Made by a program: the position numbers and the translations under genes. From NCBI GenBank assembly GCA_000992395.1, contig LBUD01000015.1:1-39980 (forward strand): a DNA stretch of 39,980 bases, written 5' to 3'. Under the pieces are notes generated by a model. It was not told where the DNA came from, did no database searches, and was given only the letters and a program-made list of their open reading frames with translations. This DNA comes from Parcubacteria group bacterium GW2011_GWA2_38_13 (GTDB taxonomy: Bacteria > Patescibacteriota > Patescibacteriia > Buchananbacterales > GWA2-38-13). Positions 33,812-39,980 of this stretch are shown piece after piece; position 1 is the stretch's first letter, and the number at the start of each line of letters is the position of its first letter.

Positions 33812-34144
33812 TTAAAAAATATAATTTCCTTTTTCCATTTCAATTTCATCCCACCTTAAAATATTTTCATCCCACTTAAATGCTTTAAATTTATTCACGC
33901 GCTCGGTTTCGGAATACACATACTCTACCTTAGTCTCGCTTCCAATCCTTTTTGATCCATGAGTCTTTTTATCCAAAAGCAAGGGCTGATCCGTCCATTC
34001 AAGTCTCATTTTCCCCAAAGGACCGGAAAACTCAATAAATTCAACAGTGCCCGGCCTATTTTCAAAATCATTTGTGCCACTATCAATAATTTCAAACTTC
34101 TCCTGTACGATATCTTTTATTTCCTGCCATTTTTCAAGAGTCAT
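33812..34144 (-). CDS. Small conserved-looking hypothetical protein
   Basis: 110 aa from MTLEKWQEIK (34144). It is an acidic-basic mixed alpha/beta protein: an N-terminal helix (QEIKDIVQEKFEI), then strands (TVEFIEFSGPLGKMRLEWTDQP; VEYVYSETERVNKFKAFKWDE). The ORF track begins 40 codons upstream, but that stretch (FILNSIYLILNTPN) is encoded by TATTTAGTATC-type micro-repeats and looks non-coding, so the later start is preferred. Small proteins beginning in this way are common in Parcubacteria, function unknown. It is co-directional with the small membrane protein 6 nt downstream. Confidence 0.72.
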   Translation of the reverse strand: MTLEKWQEIKDIVQEKFEIIDSGTNDFENRPGTVEFIEFSGPLGKMRLEWTDQPLLLDKKTHGSKRIGSETKVEYVYSETERVNKFKAFKWDENILRWDEIEMEKGNYIF

Positions 34145-34325
34145 ATTTGGAGTATTTAGTATCAAGTATATAGAATTTAGTATAAAAAAATATACTAAAT
34201 ACTTTATTCCAAGCAATACACGTTTAATACTTTCTATCATACCAAATAAATCAAATTTTTTCAATTTTTTTAAATGATAAAAGTTATATTTTTATCTAAA
34301 TTTAAATATTATTAAGCATTTTTAA

Positions 34326-34354
34326 TTGACTAATATAATTAAATGTGCTATAAT
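34326..34354 (+). promoter_or_regulatory. Strong sigma-70 promoter
   Basis: TTGACT, 17-nt spacer, TATAAT. The predicted start near 34361 opens a transcript with a ~225-nt leader before the first small ORF. Confidence 0.78.
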
Positions 34355-34360
34355 TATACA

Positions 34361-34585
34361 TTGTAGTGTTTACCCGTTCTTTTCGGTGGTTCTGTTTTCG
34401 GAGATAGGTTTCGTGTCTATCCCCTTTCCGCCAATGCGGCTTTTATAAAAGTATAAAGTATCTAGAATCAAGTATTTAGTATATAAATTTTATACTTTAT
34501 TCTAAATACCAAATACTCAATACTACATAAAAGCCCCAGTGGCGGGAAAATGTTCTTCAAAAGTCAGTTACCAAAAGGAGAGTGC
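34361..34585 (+). other. Structured leader with a nested inverted repeat
   Basis: The leader contains a GGAGATAG / CTATCCCC hairpin (34400-34424) followed by an 18-nt arm CCGCCAATGCGGCTTTTA (34428-34445). That arm pairs, with two mismatches, to TAAAAGCCCCAGTGGCGG (34528-34545). The loop between the arms (about 80 nt) is itself an AT-rich palindrome of AGTATTTAGTAT-type micro-repeats. The left arm alone can also form CCGC-CAAT-GCGG plus TTTT, a terminator-like alternative. This fits an attenuator or a repeat that landed inside a terminator; no known riboswitch core is recognised. Confidence 0.5.
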
Positions 34586-34678
34586 ATGATTATTCTGGAT
34601 TCTGGACAATTCGCTACGATTTCCAAACTTCGCGAATGGAAACAAACGCAAATGAGGCTGGCTGAAAAAAAGCCTTAA
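34586..34678 (+). CDS. Small ORF, 30 aa
   Basis: ATG at 34586 with a good AAAGGAG Shine-Dalgarno 6 nt upstream encodes a 30-residue peptide (begins MIILDSGQ, ends LAEKKP). It is too short for the ORF track. It is one base pair of codons from the next ORF (2 nt gap), suggesting coupling. It could be a leader peptide or a real small protein; no family recognised. Confidence 0.6.
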   Translation: MIILDSGQFATISKLREWKQTQMRLAEKKP

Positions 34679-34680
34679 CT

Positions 34681-34911
34681 ATGGAGGAACGGCTCAGGCG
34701 CGCAGTTCCCTATATTCTTCGGCGGGTCTTTGACAATAAACATATCATCCACGACCTGGTCGCATACGGCGGGGTCTGGATAAAATTCAGGAGTAACGAA
34801 GGCGACTGCTACGGATTCACACAGCTCCAAGAATTCAGAGATCGTTTCAATGGACTGAAAACTGCATGGCAAGAATTTGCCAAAGTTGACATCCTTTCCC
34901 CGATTTCATGA
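34681..34911 (+). CDS. Small hypothetical protein, 76 aa
   Basis: 76 aa with a mixed helical/strand pattern (AVPYILRRVFDNKHIIHDLVAYGGVWIKFRSNEGDCYGF), soluble, no signal. It begins 2 nt after the 30-aa ORF and is followed within 80 nt by a strong terminator, so promoter, leader, two ORFs and terminator form one complete unit. No homologous family is recognised. Confidence 0.6.
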   Translation: MEERLRRAVPYILRRVFDNKHIIHDLVAYGGVWIKFRSNEGDCYGFTQLQEFRDRFNGLKTAWQEFAKVDILSPIS

Positions 34912-34955
34912 GTGATTCCTTTGAAATCACCATTACCGCACTTTAAACAACCCAT

Positions 34956-34989
34956 AACCCTGACTTACCAAGTAAGATCGGGGTTTTTT
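34956..34989 (+). terminator. Intrinsic terminator, copy 1 of a twin
   Basis: AACCCTGACTTAC-CAA-GTAAGATCGGGGTT followed by TTTT. It is nearly identical to the terminator at 35981-36013. A separate GTGATT/AATCAC hairpin lies just upstream (34914-34932). Confidence 0.85.
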
Positions 34990-35047
34990 CTATATATGAG
35001 AATGCGGTCTCAAATATGTTAAAGAACCTGACACTCGCAAATAAAAT

Positions 35048-35076
35048 TTGCTTATTTTCTTAATTTATGCTATAGT
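35048..35076 (+). promoter_or_regulatory. Sigma-70-type promoter
   Basis: TTGCTT, 17-nt spacer, TATAGT. The predicted start lies about 18 nt from the ATG at 35101; there is no Shine-Dalgarno in this short leader. Confidence 0.65.
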
Positions 35077-35100
35077 ATAATCAAATAAATAATATATATT

Positions 35101-35664
35101 ATGGGCGTTGAATCAAGAGGAACAATAGCAGAAGCTGAATTTTTAGGGGAAATCATTGACCCGGAAAAACTCGCTTCAAAAGAGAAGAAGCTTAAAGAAA
35201 GGCTTGGCTGGCTGACACAAGATCAGCTCATGGACAATGTAAAAGAGTTCCAGCCCGGCAACCCGAGCGATCCGGAAAAACAGTTTCCCGGAGATATTTT
35301 TGCCCTTATCGCTGAAAAAATAACACCAGATGATTATGACCGGCTCAGATATTATACTGCAGTTACCAGGAAAGAAGATATAGTGTTAAAATCCCGGCTG
35401 GATTATTGCGAGGGCGTTGATTTCTTTTTTGAATTTGATTCCGAAGAAGGAGTGGTAAAAGTAACCTGCGACTTCGCCCTGTTTGAAAAATCAGAAACAG
35501 ATTTCAAGGCGGACGTGCTTGCCGTAATCCCAGACGAAGATATGAACCCCAAAGATGATCCCAAGCTCTGGGAATCCACTACAAAAAAAATCGCAGAAGA
35601 TATTATTTGGAATATCAAAGAAAGAATTAAAGAAATAAAAAAGAAAAAGGAGGAAAGGCCATGA
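35101..35664 (+). CDS. Hypothetical acidic soluble protein, 187 aa
   Basis: No signal or membrane segment. An N-terminal region (MGVESRGTIAEAEFLGEIIDPEKL) is followed by a LTQDQLMDNVKEF helix, a strand-rich middle (VDFFFEFDSEEGVVKVTCDFALF) and a long C-terminal helix ending in a Lys/Glu-rich tail (KERIKEIKKKKEERP). It overlaps the zinc-ribbon gene by 4 nt (ATGA), so the two products are probably made in step. No family recognised. Confidence 0.72.
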   Translation: MGVESRGTIAEAEFLGEIIDPEKLASKEKKLKERLGWLTQDQLMDNVKEFQPGNPSDPEKQFPGDIFALIAEKITPDDYDRLRYYTAVTRKEDIVLKSRLDYCEGVDFFFEFDSEEGVVKVTCDFALFEKSETDFKADVLAVIPDEDMNPKDDPKLWESTTKKIAEDIIWNIKERIKEIKKKKEERP

Positions 35665-35966
35665 GTAACGAAAACAAAGTAAAAGAAAAATTTCTTGGCT
35701 CTTTGAAATCCCCAAAAGTTACTGGAAAAAACGCAGTTGATCCGAAGAAAATATCCATGCCAATGCATGACCCCGAAGCAGTTATTCAAGTTTTTTGTAC
35801 CGGCTGCGGGAAATATTCTCGCATCAACCAAAAAGGCGCAACCAATTTAGCCCAAATGGCAAACGTAGAATTGCCTTCCGACACTGATGGTTTCTATTTT
35901 GAAACGAGCCGTTGCATTCTGTGCGACGATGACTTCAGGGAAGTCAATCTGCAAAAGGCACGCTAG
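35661..35966 (+). CDS. Small zinc-ribbon-like protein, 101 aa
   Basis: Contains two CxxC pairs (CTGC at about residue 46 and CILC at about 86) separated by some 38 residues, fitting a zinc ribbon. The rest is polar and soluble. AGGAGGAAAGGCC gives a good Shine-Dalgarno before the ATG. Translationally coupled to the 187-aa gene and followed by a terminator. The role is unknown; a nucleic-acid or protein-binding adaptor is possible. Confidence 0.72.
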   Translation: MSNENKVKEKFLGSLKSPKVTGKNAVDPKKISMPMHDPEAVIQVFCTGCGKYSRINQKGATNLAQMANVELPSDTDGFYFETSRCILCDDDFREVNLQKAR

Positions 35967-35980
35967 GGCGCAACAACCCA

Positions 35981-36013
35981 AAACCCCGACTTATCAATTA
36001 AGATCGGGGTTTT
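35981..36013 (+). terminator. Intrinsic terminator, copy 2 of a twin
   Basis: AAACCCCGACTTA-TCAA-TTAAGATCGGGGTTTT, followed by CTATATATA as in copy 1. Both hairpins and flanking bases match, so they share an origin. Confidence 0.87.
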
Positions 36014-36036
36014 CTATATATAATTTTTAACGAAGG

Positions 36037-36489
36037 TCATACCTTCGTTTTTTTTGTACTGCTTATTCTAGCTAAAAATTCTTCTACCTTTTCTAATATT
36101 TCGTTCTTGCTATTTTTATAATAGAGCTTTTTTTCCGCGTCTTTATTATCAAACCAGCCAAAAGAAAAATGCTCAGAGGAAATAAATACATTGCTTGAAT
36201 TCACACGGCCGAGAAAAAAAGTTACTTTTTTATTTATTACCCTTCCCTCCTCCACGCGAAAAGAATAATAATTATAAACCTTAAATTCCGGATGCAAGAA
36301 TATATCTTTTTTTTGTATGCCTGTTTCTTCCTCAACTTCCCGGTATGCGGCCTCAAGCTCTGTCTCGCCTTTTTCCAATTTGCCCTTTGGAAAATTCCAA
36401 TACCTTCCGCCATGCTGAAGAAGCAAATAATGCGGTTCATTATTTTTGATAATATATAAAACAATGCCTGCCGAGAGCTGGTTAATCAT
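36037..36489 (-). CDS. Nudix hydrolase
   Basis: 150 aa with a complete Nudix box, G-x5-E-x7-REVEEETGI (residues about 36-58), which binds the metal and cleaves nucleoside diphosphate-X bonds. The preceding LLLQHGGRYWNFPKGKLEKGE resembles the diadenosine-tetraphosphate / MutT-like subgroup common in CPR genomes. Substrate cannot be fixed from the sequence. It is 10 nt from the secreted peptidoglycan-binding protein gene and may be co-transcribed with it. Confidence 0.9.
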   Translation of the reverse strand: MINQLSAGIVLYIIKNNEPHYLLLQHGGRYWNFPKGKLEKGETELEAAYREVEEETGIQKKDIFLHPEFKVYNYYSFRVEEGRVINKKVTFFLGRVNSSNVFISSEHFSFGWFDNKDAEKKLYYKNSKNEILEKVEEFLARISSTKKTKV

Positions 36490-36499
36490 TTAAATTTCA

Positions 36500-38014
36500 T
36501 TACTTATTCAATGCCGCGCGTGTCGCCGGGCCCACATATCCCAATTGCGAAATGCCATGCGCTTTCTGAAACTTCTTTACTCCCGCAAATGTTAAGACTC
36601 CAAATTTTCCCGTAATAGGGCCGCTATAAACACTTTCTTGCGTCAAACGATTTTGAAGTTCCTTTACATCATCTCCCGTTGCTCCAATATTTAAAAATCT
36701 TGAAAAAACAAAAGTTTTCACACCCAAAACAACTCCTGGATCAGTTGAATCTTTGTCCGGCTCTATTGATCCGACCATAATGGTAAATGCAGGAATGTCA
36801 AGGCGATTACTAGCCACACCGTTTGAATCCGTAACAATTATGGAACAATTATTGTGCAAACCGCGGCTTAATGCATTAAATTGTATACTATTTTTTCCAA
36901 CCAAAGCAACCATTGTCGGGCTTGCGCAGTCCCCGAAATATTTTATTGATCCGGCTTGTGTGGCGCTAAATTCATACACCGGGCTCGTGCTGAAAACTTC
37001 ATACGGAATCGGCGTCACCTGCGCTATTGCAGGGCCTAAAGCAAAAATAATTTTTTGAATATCGTTTCCGGAAAATGCCGGGCTGATATTGCCTTGAGCG
37101 TCAGCTATAACAACATCCGTGATTTGTAAAGGCGCGCTTCGGCTTATATGCCCCGAAGCAACCGTATAGATAGCCGTGTAATTGTAACCACGATCAATAG
37201 TGGTCCAGTTGAGCGATACGCCATTGTATGATCCGAAAATTCGCAAATTCGGATCCGGAGTTTTTGGCATTAAGCGGAATCGTATTGTTTCACCCATTTT
37301 TAATATTCCGGACGAGGTCGCGTCTGATGTTAATGAAAAAATTTCCGGAACCGTGCTATTGAAATTTAACGTTGCCCGAACAGGAGATGCTCTAGCTCCC
37401 GATATATCTTCCATGTTTATAATAAATGGCACAAGGCCCGCAGTATCGCTATCCGTATAGGTATATGTTGCCACATATGGCCCGATACCGCTTCCGGAAA
37501 CGCTCACGGTGTGGCCGGAAATTACAATTGTTGGAGTTTTTATTGACTCGCTCGTGATAAATGTAAGCGTAAGGGTGTCGTTCTTTTTTGCAATGCCCGC
37601 ACCAAAACTATTGGAATTTGTAGAAAATATCAGGGATGTAATGGTTGGAGCCTGGCCGTCAATTACATTGATATATGTTCCTACAAACGGCGTATTATCG
37701 CGCTCACTCACGGTACCGGCGCCCAAAGTAAATCCACCCGCGGTAATGGGAGAAAAACCCGCGCCATCAAAAGTAAGTGTTATATATCTCGTTCCGCTTC
37801 CGCTTAATCCGGTGATAGATCTTCCGCTTAATGCTCCGGTGAAACCCGTGTAATCGGAGATTTTTGTATACACCGCTTCTGAAAATTCTATAGATACCTC
37901 GCTTTGCGAAGTGATTTTCGCGCTCACAACTATCGGAGCGCTTGCGGCAACGTTTGAAACCGCGCCAAAAAATATTATTACGCCAACAATCACTACTCGC
38001 ATTGTTTTTTTCAT
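36500..38014 (-). CDS. Secreted Ig-like protein with C-terminal peptidoglycan-binding domain
   Basis: 504 aa with a signal peptide (hydrophobic residues about 6-24, then VAASAP). Several beta-rich Ig-like or Big domains follow (for example ISFEFSEAVYTK-like starts and TSESIKTPTIVISGH). The C-terminal ~65 residues are a PG_binding_1 domain (FLNIGATGDDVKELQNRL... GKFGVLTFAGVKKFQKAHGI... GYVGPATRAALNK). Such proteins attach to the cell wall and are frequent in CPR bacteria. No catalytic motif is visible. The start has no obvious Shine-Dalgarno. Confidence 0.85.
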   Translation of the reverse strand: MKKTMRVVIVGVIIFFGAVSNVAASAPIVVSAKITSQSEVSIEFSEAVYTKISDYTGFTGALSGRSITGLSGSGTRYITLTFDGAGFSPITAGGFTLGAGTVSERDNTPFVGTYINVIDGQAPTITSLIFSTNSNSFGAGIAKKNDTLTLTFITSESIKTPTIVISGHTVSVSGSGIGPYVATYTYTDSDTAGLVPFIINMEDISGARASPVRATLNFNSTVPEIFSLTSDATSSGILKMGETIRFRLMPKTPDPNLRIFGSYNGVSLNWTTIDRGYNYTAIYTVASGHISRSAPLQITDVVIADAQGNISPAFSGNDIQKIIFALGPAIAQVTPIPYEVFSTSPVYEFSATQAGSIKYFGDCASPTMVALVGKNSIQFNALSRGLHNNCSIIVTDSNGVASNRLDIPAFTIMVGSIEPDKDSTDPGVVLGVKTFVFSRFLNIGATGDDVKELQNRLTQESVYSGPITGKFGVLTFAGVKKFQKAHGISQLGYVGPATRAALNK

Positions 38015-38051
38015 ATTTTTATACTATATAATAATTGATTAAAAGTTTTTG

Positions 38052-38139
38052 ATTGTCATCCCCTCGACGATTCGAGGGAATCCAAAAATAAATCATTACA
38101 ACAATTTTCTAGATTCCGCATCATGCGCGGAATGACAAT
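38052..38139. repeat. REP/MITE-like inverted repeat
   Basis: Outer arms ATTGTCATCCC and AATGACAAT flank two inner hairpins, CCCCTCGACGATTCGAGGG and TTCCGCATCATGCGCGGAA, with a GGAATCC / GATTCC pair inside. This pattern (ATTGTCATTCC ... GGAATGACAAT) is like short palindromic elements found widely in bacterial intergenic DNA. An ATT run follows. Confidence 0.75.
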
Positions 38140-38156
38140 TATTATTATTCTACCAT

Positions 38157-38320
38157 AAAAAAAGAGCCCCATGCAAAGCACGGGGCTCAATAGCCAACTG
38201 GAAAAGGTCTCAGGTTAGATTTTTTTTCTTCTTATACTTTCCTCCTTAAATATGTTTATGGCCTGATTAAAAGATCGAACGAAGAAAGGGGTTTGAAAAA
38301 TTGATTTCCAGTCCCCCGAA
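38157..38320 (-). ncRNA. Candidate structured ncRNA (minus strand)
   Basis: A promoter (TTGAAA, N17, TATAAA), a ~164-nt transcript and a strong terminator bracket this stretch. A long-range helix ACTGGAAA (38305-38312) with TTTCCAGT (38197-38204) closes a ~100-nt domain. Inside is TTTAAGGAGGAAAG (38237-38250), a perfect Shine-Dalgarno, but no ATG, GTG or TTG lies within 5-15 nt downstream. An AUA-started 6-codon ORF is the only nearby option. No Rfam-type family is recognised; 6S, SRP and tmRNA signatures are not seen. Confidence 0.5.
38164..38188 (-). terminator. Intrinsic terminator of the minus-strand ncRNA
   Basis: On the minus strand GAGCCCCG, a 10-nt loop, and GGGGCTC followed by seven T (38157-38163). 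Confidence 0.88.
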
Positions 38321-38326
38321 TGCTTA

Positions 38327-38355
38327 TTTATAGCATATCTAAATATTTTTTTCAA
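38327..38355 (-). promoter_or_regulatory. Promoter of the minus-strand ncRNA
   Basis: TTGAAA (38350-38355), 17-nt spacer, TATAAA (38327-38332), read on the minus strand. Confidence 0.65.
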
Positions 38356-38416
38356 TACTTCAATAATAAATTTTTGCTAAGTTTTAACCAAAAATATAGA
38401 TATATAATTCATTTTA

Positions 38417-38445
38417 TTGATAAATAAATACAATTATGATAAAAT
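38417..38445 (+). promoter_or_regulatory. Promoter of the plus-strand ncRNA
   Basis: TTGATA (38417-38422), 17-nt spacer, TAAAAT (38440-38445). Divergent from the promoter of the minus-strand ncRNA about 60 nt away. Confidence 0.65.
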
Positions 38446-38451
38446 CATTTC

Positions 38452-38648
38452 AGATCGCATACCCACCGAATGGAGCGCAAAGCTCTTCCACCCACGCGGT
38501 CTCTTCCCCTTAAAGGAGGACACAAGTCCTGGGAAGCAATGTTTCACAGAGCGCCGGCGTTTACAGTACGCCAATTACCCAAACAAGCGTCTCTGATGGA
38601 GCGAATCTTGCCATGAGCAGAAGCACCTTTAGCCTCTGCTCTTTTTTT
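38452..38648 (+). ncRNA. Candidate structured ncRNA (plus strand)
   Basis: About 197 nt from promoter to terminator. Closing helix AGATCGC (38453-38459) / GCGAATCT (38601-38608) with one bulge. Inside: TGGAGC...GCTCTTCCA (38471-38490); CTTCCC...GGGAAG (38503-38536) enclosing AGGAC-ACAA-GTCCT; and GGCGT-TTACAGT-ACGCC (38556-38572). A bulge carries TTAAAGGAGGA, again a Shine-Dalgarno-like segment with no start codon at usable spacing. A 25-codon ORF from 38539 is possible but its spacing (19 nt) is poor. No known ncRNA family recognised; a 6S-like role is one option by size only. Confidence 0.55.
38615..38648 (+). terminator. Intrinsic terminator of the plus-strand ncRNA
   Basis: GAGCAGA, loop, TCTGCTC followed by seven T. 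It also separates the ncRNA from the convergent rarA gene. Confidence 0.88.
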
Positions 38649-38656
38649 ATTGGTAA

Positions 38657-39980
38657 TTAAGAATTTTTTAAGTATTTTCTCCCTTTTAATTTATCAGGAA
38701 AATATTGTTGGTCTTCCTTCCATTCATAATCCGGAGAATATTTATAATCTTTGCCGTACCCAACTTCTTTCATAAGTTTTGTCGGAGCATTTCGCAAATG
38801 CAAAGGCACGGGCTCATCCATGGTTTCTTTCACGTCCTGTTTCACCTGCCCGTACGCCTGATACACCTCTACGGATTTTTTGGATTTTGCCAAATACGCC
38901 ACGCACTGCGCCAAAACAACGTCGCACTCCGGCATGCCCATAAAATGGCACGCATGGTAGCACGCAACGGCCTCCACAAGCGCCGTTGGATTGGCTAAGC
39001 CGATATCTTCCACTGCCATTCTTATCAAGCGCCGTGCTACATAAAGCGGGTCTTCTCCGGACTCCAGCATCCTTCCAAGCCAATAGAGCGCGGCATCGGC
39101 ATTGCCTCCGCGAACGCTTTTATGAAGCGCGGAAATAATATTATAATGCTCCTCCCCTTGCCTATCATACAGATGGGTTTTTTGCAAAGCTTCTTTAATT
39201 TTAGATTTTTCAATAATAATTCTTTGTTCCCCCTCTCCTGTCCCTCGGTTTGCGCTCAGGACATCCTCTCCCTGCCTACCGGCAGGCAGGCCACCTAGGG
39301 GCGAGGAAACTTTTCTCTTCTCCCCCTCACCCCGCCCTCTTTCCCTTGGGGAGAGAATCTCCTTTTGGGAGGACTTTTTCTTTATATCATTCTCCCTCCC
39401 CCCTTTGTGGGGGAGGGCTGGGGAGAGGGGTGTGGATTTCACCGCGAACTCCAAGGCATTAAGCGCGGTTCTGGCGTCGCCATTTGAAAATTCTGACAAA
39501 TACAAAATAGCTTCATCATCCATTTTAATTTTAATATTTCCCAAACCCTTTTCTTTATTTTCTAACGCTTGCCGTAATATTTTTTCAATACTATGGATGG
39601 AAAGCTGTTCCAAAACAAAAACACGGCTGCGCGAAAGCAGAGCTGAATTTATTTCAAAAGAAGGATTTTCGGTTGTCGCGCCAATCAAAGTGACAACGCC
39701 TTTTTCCACGTGCGGCAAAAGCCCGTCTTGTTGCGCTTTGTTCCAGCGATGGATTTCATCAATAAATAAAATCGTGCGCTTGTTATACGACTTGCGCCTA
39801 TTTTCCGCCTGCTCAATAACTTCGCGGAATTCTTTCACGCCCGAAGATACGGCGGAAAATTGCACGAATGTGGATTTGGTCATTTTTGCAATCACCCACG
39901 CAAGCGTGGTTTTGCCCGATCCCGGCGGGCCCCAAAAAATCATTGACGGGATGTCATCCTTTTCAATTGCCTGGCGTAAT
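38657..39980 (-). CDS. rarA: Replication-associated recombination protein A (5' end outside window)
   Basis: An AAA+ ATPase of the RarA/MgsA/WRNIP1 family, acting at stalled replication forks. Walker A GPPGSGKTT, Walker B FIDEIHRWNKAQQD and sensor-1 GATTENPSFE are intact. The C-terminal part (YNIISALHKSVRGGNADAALYWLGRMLE... RRLIRMAVEDIGLANP) is the family's clamp-loader-like tetramerisation region. The frame stays open to the window edge (LRQAIEKDDIPS precedes the ORF-track Met), so the gene is truncated by the window, not in nature. About 70 residues between the lid (LNALEFAVKS) and the C-terminal domain (IEKSKIKEALQKTHLYDRQ) are encoded by palindromic repeat DNA, not by normal rarA sequence. 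The frame is kept. Confidence 0.95.
   Translation of the reverse strand, partial: LRQAIEKDDIPSMIFWGPPGSGKTTLAWVIAKMTKSTFVQFSAVSSGVKEFREVIEQAENRRKSYNKRTILFIDEIHRWNKAQQDGLLPHVEKGVVTLIGATTENPSFEINSALLSRSRVFVLEQLSIHSIEKILRQALENKEKGLGNIKIKMDDEAILYLSEFSNGDARTALNALEFAVKSTPLSPALPHKGGRENDIKKKSSQKEILSPRERGRGEGEKRKVSSPLGGLPAGRQGEDVLSANRGTGEGEQRIIIEKSKIKEALQKTHLYDRQGEEHYNIISALHKSVRGGNADAALYWLGRMLESGEDPLYVARRLIRMAVEDIGLANPTALVEAVACYHACHFMGMPECDVVLAQCVAYLAKSKKSVEVYQAYGQVKQDVKETMDEPVPLHLRNAPTKLMKEVGYGKDYKYSPDYEWKEDQQYFPDKLKGRKYLKNS
39224..39433. repeat. In-frame palindromic repeat insert inside rarA
   Basis: C/G-rich repeats CTCCCTCCCC / GGGGGAGGG, CTCTCCC, and the palindrome CCTGCC-TACC-GGCAGG (39271-39286) encode SPALPHKGG, GRGEGE and GLPAGRQ segments. 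They differ sharply in composition from the AT-rich flanks and resemble intergenic palindromes that have invaded a coding region. Confidence 0.85.

Noticed and set aside
38225-38247. Six-residue peptide from an AUA codon after AAGGAGG
   Set aside because: AUA is very rarely an initiator and no protein family supports it; kept only as a remark in the ncRNA entry.
38539-38616. 25-aa ORF inside the plus-strand ncRNA
   Set aside because: The Shine-Dalgarno is 19 nt away and the ORF overlaps the hairpins and closing helix; RNA structure explains the sequence better.
39224-39433. Intein in rarA
   Set aside because: The insert is only about 70 residues of low-complexity repeat with no splicing motifs.
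1-39980. Alternative genetic code (UGA as Gly, as in Gracilibacteria)
   Set aside because: TGA ends many genes at tight operon junctions and does not appear inside conserved domains.
1-39980. tRNA, rRNA or tmRNA genes
   Set aside because: No cloverleaf, T-loop GTTCGA-type element with acceptor stem, or rRNA-like stretch was found by eye.

Overview
The window reads as a chromosomal fragment of a Candidate Phyla Radiation (Patescibacteria) bacterium, most likely a Parcubacteria-type lineage. The basis is AT-rich DNA full of short intergenic micro-repeats, the characteristic CPR S-layer N-terminal domain, an ECF sigma factor coupled to a DUF5667-like membrane protein, and an in-frame palindromic insert in RarA. 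TGA is used as a stop, for example in the ATGA/GTGA gene overlaps, so the standard bacterial code applies. This assignment is inferred from gene content; no marker rRNA is present.

Region 1 (1-16.9 kb) is a surface-polysaccharide locus. A mostly minus-strand, tightly spaced run encodes seven GT4 glycosyltransferases (one of them on the plus strand), a GDP-mannose-dehydratase/reductase-like SDR, an FAD-dependent UDP-galactopyranose-mutase-like oxidoreductase, a UDP-glucuronate-4-epimerase-like SDR and a short UDP-glucose-dehydrogenase-like protein. One glycosyltransferase (8181-10034) is fused to a VTC/triphosphate-tunnel domain. The run is interrupted at 3.4-7.06 kb by an island: a PaaX-like (winged helix plus Cas2-like fold) protein and a 942-aa repeat/coiled-coil/GNAT protein, separated and bounded by three copies of the same 38-nt hairpin.

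Region 2 (16.9-25.3 kb) encodes three paralogous GT-C (PMT/ArnT-like) membrane glycosyltransferases, an O-antigen-ligase-like Wzy_C protein with a TPR tail, and a membrane-anchored TPR protein. Region 3 (25.4-32.9 kb) encodes a ~1170-aa S-layer protein whose frame breaks near its C-terminus. It has a strong promoter and a ~300-nt leader. It is followed by a DUF5667 protein, an ECF sigma factor with its own ECF-type promoter, a split HtrA-like pseudoprotease with a PDZ domain, and a polytopic membrane protein. Regions 1-3 plausibly work together: sugar-nucleotide synthesis, glycan assembly, membrane glycosyl transfer, and decoration of the S-layer.

Region 4 (33-40 kb) is mixed: small CPR-type hypothetical genes, a structured leader upstream of two tiny ORFs, a zinc-ribbon gene pair with twin terminators, a Nudix hydrolase, a secreted protein with a peptidoglycan-binding domain, a REP/MITE-like palindrome, two divergently transcribed candidate structured ncRNAs that both contain an AAGGAGG motif with no usable start codon, and the 5'-truncated rarA gene.

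The strongest candidates for something undescribed are the hairpin-flanked PaaX/Cas2-like island, the GT4-VTC fusion, and the divergent ncRNA pair. All calls come from reading the sequence; no database search was run.
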